Assembly (NCBI RefSeq): GCF_029784135.1
Contig: NC_073746.1
Coordinates: 3,740,136 to 3,804,135, forward strand
Origin: Toxorhynchites rutilus septentrionalis
Lineage: Eukaryota > Arthropoda > Insecta > Diptera > Culicidae
Length of the DNA: 64,000 bases
Reading direction: 5' to 3'
A program made the position numbers and the translations under genes. This document shows, piece after piece, positions 59,791 through 64,000 of the stretch. Below the pieces are notes generated by a model that made no database searches, had not been told where the DNA came from, and was given only the letters and a program-made list of their open reading frames with translations. Every line of letters starts with the position of its first letter. Within the stretch, counting starts at the first letter, position 1.

Positions 59791-62303
59791 AACCAAATCA
59801 TTATCAAAGAGTTTAACGATGTAATTCTTCAAACATATGCAAAATCAACAGATAGCCTATCGGAATCTTACGTCAACTATGCGGTAGTGTGTCGGACACA
59901 ACCCTCCTGCGACTTTTTTTTTTTTTTAAATCACATCATTTACTGAATTATAGCTATTTTAGTAAAGCGGTACCTAGTCTAGTACGGCCTTAACACAAAA
60001 CTTCATAGACGTTTTTCTTGAAACTTGATTTTTTTTTCAAACTGGTGTACATGTTCTACCGATTTATTCGAAATTTGGTGTGAATAAATCATTGTACATC
60101 TCTCTATTGCATGATCCAATAAAAAAAATACAACAATTTAACAACATTCAACAAATTAAATTGAAGTTGTCATGAAAAATGTGCAAAAAATTAATTTATT
60201 TATTCAAACGGCGGTCATTTTGTCATAAATATTTTTAAGACTCGTTTGAAGTTCATGCGATAGCGGCATCTTTACTGATTCAAAATCTGTCCGCTTTTTT
60301 GTTTAGGATAACCAGAAGGGCTGGAATCGTGTACGCCATAGTAAAACTTTTTTTTAACCCTCTCTTCTCAAAAGCTTATAACTAATCTGATTTTGAATAT
60401 CTTTTTATATTTTTGTATTGTTAAAATGTTAGCTAACAAATAATAAAATAAAGGTTAGTGAAAATATTATTTGTTTTATTTGTTCAGAGCTCATAAGAAC
60501 GTCCAAAATGCCTCCACTAGAATACCCGCTAAAATACTGCGTTAAGGTGACGAGTTTACTCTAGGAATATTGAAGCCATCAAAAGAAGGAATGCACCGAA
60601 ATGTTTTTCAGAAAAAAATAGTCCAAAAACAGATTTCAAAATAAACTCGAAATTTAATCTAAACCGAATTGGATTACATTCGTTTCGATGATGTGCAACA
60701 AAAGCGTTCATATAAATTCTGGAAATCCTGTAGAATTAAAACTGGGAAAACAATAAAATAAATATTAGGAGGTATTTCAACTTTCTCACCAGCTAATCGG
60801 AGTTGATCTAATTTAAATACTCAACTTTCATTACCGGCATACACATTTGACCACAATATTACGCAAATCTACCACTCCTCTGAACTACTTTAAGTGACTA
60901 AACTCTTCAGCCTTCTCTATCTTAATTTTACAACATCTACAAAGTTCACAATTGCTTACATATGGTTGGTTGGTTGAAGATGCGTTTCTCTGTAAACTAT
61001 CCCGAGATGCGTCTAGATTTCAACTGAATCGAGATTCAATTTGAAAATTTTAAACGTACTAACGTACTAAGCTAACGTACAATTTGCACTTCCGCATCGA
61101 GTTGGAAATTTGTTTGAAAATGGCGCATGTTTAATCTAATATCTAGTGAAAATCAATCTGCGATCAGTTGCAGATAGTTTGAGACAATAATTCATTTGAA
61201 TTCTCAGACAAGCGCCAACATTAATGTTCGACAGTCCGTCACTGTCTTTTCCGCGAGATTTACAATGTTTCTATCGAATGGATGCACCAAGGTCGATTCG
61301 AATGATCTGCTGATAACTTTCTGTGGTAGTACGGAAAAGAGGAATGCAGTGGAGTAGAGAGAATCGGTTTATGCTAATTCAACACAGGCTAAGAGGAGGC
61401 TCATCGGACGAATGTACGTCTTTTTCTGCGGCTCGGTTCAAGGTCTTATTTATGAGTTAATAAATGTGATTAATTTGATATCCGAGTGTTTGGTCGGTTG
61501 AATCTGACGTGGTGGAATATTTGTCTTCTCCATTTGTTCATACTGGCGTCATTTCTCTTGGTGCGTCATTGAAACTTCATTTAGGAATCAAAACTGACTG
61601 TGATTACCCGTGCGGCTCGGGCTAACAAGAATTACATTAGCATGATTACCTGATTGTTGATCTAAAATGTTTCACTAACATTGCTCCAATTATATGGAGA
61701 AAGAGAAATTGTTTGTTAATTTTGAACACTGAGTGTTCCGTGCACATGCTTCCAACTAAGCACATGGTTCCCTTAAGTCATTCACATTTTCAGACAGCAC
61801 ACGGCAATCCGGACTATAAAGTGTGCAATTTTGTTGTGTTCATAGCGAAGTAGAAACAATGTCATCAGTTAAATGTTTCCCATTTTCCCACGATTGAATC
61901 AGTCTTGTGCCGAAAATGATTTTTAAAGGCATTAATCTTGCGCCGCGTCGAGACGAATATTTGCATGTTTTGGACATCCGCCGGACGAAAACAAAAAACA
62001 TTTTGGCAAACACGATTGCTTTTGAAATGAATTTCTACCACAAAGTGTGCAGAATGCCAGGAAAGGCCGTTAATCTTGTGAACGATCTAATAATGCGTAT
62101 AAAATATTTGAAGACTATGGTTGATATGTAGATTTTTGCTGCACGATATTATACGCTTGTGCCACCTGAATATGTTTTACAAGGTGTTTTAGAGGCATAG
62201 AACAGCAAAACAAAAAATTAAAACAAACACACATAAATAGCTGATTTAAACGACCCATAAAGAGCAGCTACTATTGACTTCCACAAGGTGCAGGTTTGTA
62301 CAG
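59791..62303. other. No gene recognised
   Basis: Mostly AT-rich DNA. The only longer frame (61907-62131, 74 codons) has no recognised motif. A 36-base T-rich/A-rich area near 59916-59930 may be an old A-tail. Nothing else could be supported. Confidence 0.45.
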
Positions 62304-62305
62304 TA

Positions 62306-62590
62306 TTAGGTTCAGGAAAAAGTAATCCATTATTTTTTCTGTTGTGTTGATATCTCATGAAACATCGATCGTACAATTTCAAGGTTAGGCTCGTTGTAAA
62401 GGTTCACACTAAAAAGAAACTTTCGCTGTTTTTTGTTTATTACATTCAGTTGTGAGTTACAGTGTGATAACGATGGAGGTTAACAAAGAGAAAACTCGGT
62501 ACTTTTTACACTTTTTCTGAAATAACGCAAGCGTCGACAGGCCGTTGAAATAACGCTTACGATGCTTGCTCATTATTTTCGTGCTCGTCG
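62306..62590 (+). mobile_element. Mariner relic, 5' end only
   Basis: TA at 62304-62305 is followed by ttaggttcaggaaaaagtaa, a mariner-type terminus. After about 165 bp an ATG at 62473 opens MEVNKEKTRYFLHFF, then a stop, matching the start of mariner transposases (basic EK-R-x-ILxFF pattern). The similarity ends around 62590. No right terminus was found, so this is a 3'-deleted remnant on the plus strand. Confidence 0.65.
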
Positions 62591-63559
62591 TATTGTTCTA
62601 ACGAGGAAAATAATGAGTCATGACTCACCCATCTTCAACTGATTCTATAAAATTACGACTCTCGCCACACAAATAAAATGTTTTATTAGATTTTTTTTCA
62701 AAAATATCGATGCATTCTAAAATAATATTCGAAGTGATAAACAAGAGGATTGAATAATATAATTGCGTAGTTTTACGTCGAAAATGCCGTCGTATCCTAG
62801 GCACAATCCCTTCATTTTTTTTTCTAATATCTACATAGTTTATAGAAATTTTCTGGTTTCAGATCATTCATCATTCATGAAATGAAAAATTAAAATCGAT
62901 ACAAAACGGTGATCAAAATGACACACATATCAAAAATTGTCAACTCAATGTTTTATACATCTGTGAAAACATCATTTACTTCACAATGAAGGAGCCGTAT
63001 AAATACTAACAAGCGTACTCAGAACATATAATCTTTTGCAAAGATTTATGTTTTTGAGTGATTATGTTTGATGTGTTTGACGCTCATTTTATAGTTTTAC
63101 TATCTGACCCGGCAAACTTGGTCCCGCCCAAATTTCATTTATCGTTATCATATCCACGTTTTCTTACTAAGCGCAGAAACTGAACTTCAAATCTACCCTT
63201 TAAAATTATCTTTTACTATAAGATTCCCAGTACTTCTACCTAAAACCCGTCATTATGCTATCAGATTATTTTCAGACACAATTCTCGTTCAAGATTTTTC
63301 AACCACTTGGAAGAAATTTGCACAATTAATTCACATTACTTATTATAGTTTTGAAACAAAAATAACAATAAATTCGCAGTATTCAATGGCGGAATTTTCT
63401 CTTCAAAAATGTAGTTTTTATTGATTCTCGAAACTTTATGCCGAATGTTTTTTCATTTTGTCAATTTACAAATGCATTTTCAATTTGTCAATTTACAAAT
63501 AATATGCATGGGATGGATATTTGATCCTTTTTATTCGGAGGTAGCTGGTCTAGGATAGC
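62591..63559. other. No gene recognised; one short shared motif
   Basis: AT-rich. At 63107-63136 ctgacccggcaaacttggtcccgcccaaa-type sequence resembles ctgcctcggcgaacttcgtcccgctcaaa at 10979-11007. Both are followed by A/T-rich text, so they are probably parts of a dispersed repeat. Confidence 0.4.
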
Positions 63560-63629
63560 AGTTGGCGGGCACCTAGGAATACCTACGCGGGCGACCTGTA
63601 GACCGCGGGCTACCGTTTGGTCATCCCTG
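63560..63629 (-). mobile_element. hAT-like terminus
   Basis: On the minus strand the sequence reads CAGGGATGACCAAACGGTAG and then CCCGCGG...CGCCCGCG. The CAGGGNTG-CCAAAC start and GC-rich continuation are typical of Charlie/Buster-like hAT ends. The partner terminus and the 8 bp duplication were not found, so only one end or a fragment is present. Confidence 0.4.
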
Positions 63630-64000
63630 GTATAGTTCTTTGCTTTGCTCACCAAAAGACTTTAATGATAAAAAAGGAATGGTGGTGGAGAGCAAACGAC
63701 CGCAAAGAGTTAATACGGTTCATTGTTTGACTAACCATATTCAAATGTGTTTATGTGAATGAACAAATCGTTTCATTAATCAATACCATTTAGTTCTAGA
63801 ACATAGTTACACATTTTCACACAACTACATGGAATTTGTTTATGCAGTACCAGCCATCGCGTGAAAAAGTGAAAAAAAAGTTGAGTAGAAGCTACTCAAG
63901 AATACTACAGAATGTACATTCTGTCATTGAAATAGAATTTTCAAATCTTCCCGGTGAACATTTTTCAATTTTTTTTATTGACACTACTATTAACTGAGTT
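63630..64000. other. No gene recognised
   Basis: AT-rich sequence to the end of the window; no features supported. Confidence 0.5.

Noticed and set aside
61907..62131. 74-codon ORF as a possible small host gene
   Set aside because: No motif, no promoter or splice evidence, and not extendable; kept only as a remark in the unassigned region.
1..64000. CRISPR arrays, bacterial operons or rRNA genes
   Set aside because: No regularly spaced short repeats, no ribosome-binding-site patterns and no rRNA sequence; all large ORFs are eukaryotic transposon proteins.

Overview
The window looks like a transposon-dense stretch of an insect genome, most likely a culicine mosquito. The grounds are AT-rich unique sequence, an intact DD37E Tc1/mariner-type element, an RTE (JAM1-type) LINE, I-group LINEs with RNase H, TTAA-flanked MITEs and long inverted-repeat elements of kinds known from mosquitoes. 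I see no convincing host protein-coding gene. Nearly everything readable is a mobile element or a relic of one, and the species call is inference.

Layout. 1-3.9 kb: unique AT-rich DNA. 3.94-7.08 kb: an element with ~200 bp inverted ends that carries internal direct repeats, a ~350 bp foldback hairpin and a dead mariner. 7.15-7.39 kb: a TTAA MITE. 9.7-10.8 kb: a pair of diverged direct repeats. 11.09-12.39 kb: an intact DD37E element. 12.4-13.8 kb: the 3' part of a gypsy element (RNase H tail, integrase remains, LTR). 14.1-17.4 kb: two I-group LINE copies nested in opposite orientations. 18.1-23.5 kb: an L1-like LINE whose endonuclease is split by a 666 bp insertion. 24.34-30.36 kb: a full-length I-group LINE with two open ORFs, target-site duplications and an apparent internal promoter. 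31.9-35.7 kb: a mariner relic split by a CR1-like LINE, itself split by an I-group 3' fragment. 35.77-53.66 kb: a head-to-tail array of five copies of a non-LTR retrotransposon with a restriction-like endonuclease. 54-57.3 kb: a frameshifted RTE LINE. 57.4-59.0 kb: a 5'-truncated relative of the full-length I-group LINE. 59.6-59.8 kb: 91 bp tandem repeats. 62.3-63.6 kb: a mariner 5' end and a hAT-like terminus.

The most unusual part is the 18 kb array. Four copies carry an open 1,220-codon ORF with a Myb-like N-terminal region, an RT with a YMDD box, a CCHC knuckle and a PD-x14-D nuclease motif, an architecture like the R4/Dong group. Each copy's poly(A) tail abuts the 5' end of the next copy. 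The outermost 5' end abuts an A-tract that follows an AATAAA signal in foreign sequence. One copy is a chimera: its 5' part is replaced by 131 bp identical to the CR1-like LINE 10 kb away. I infer an element that inserts into poly(A) tracts, including its own tails, with at least one template-switch event. The near-identity of the units means assembly error must also be excluded.
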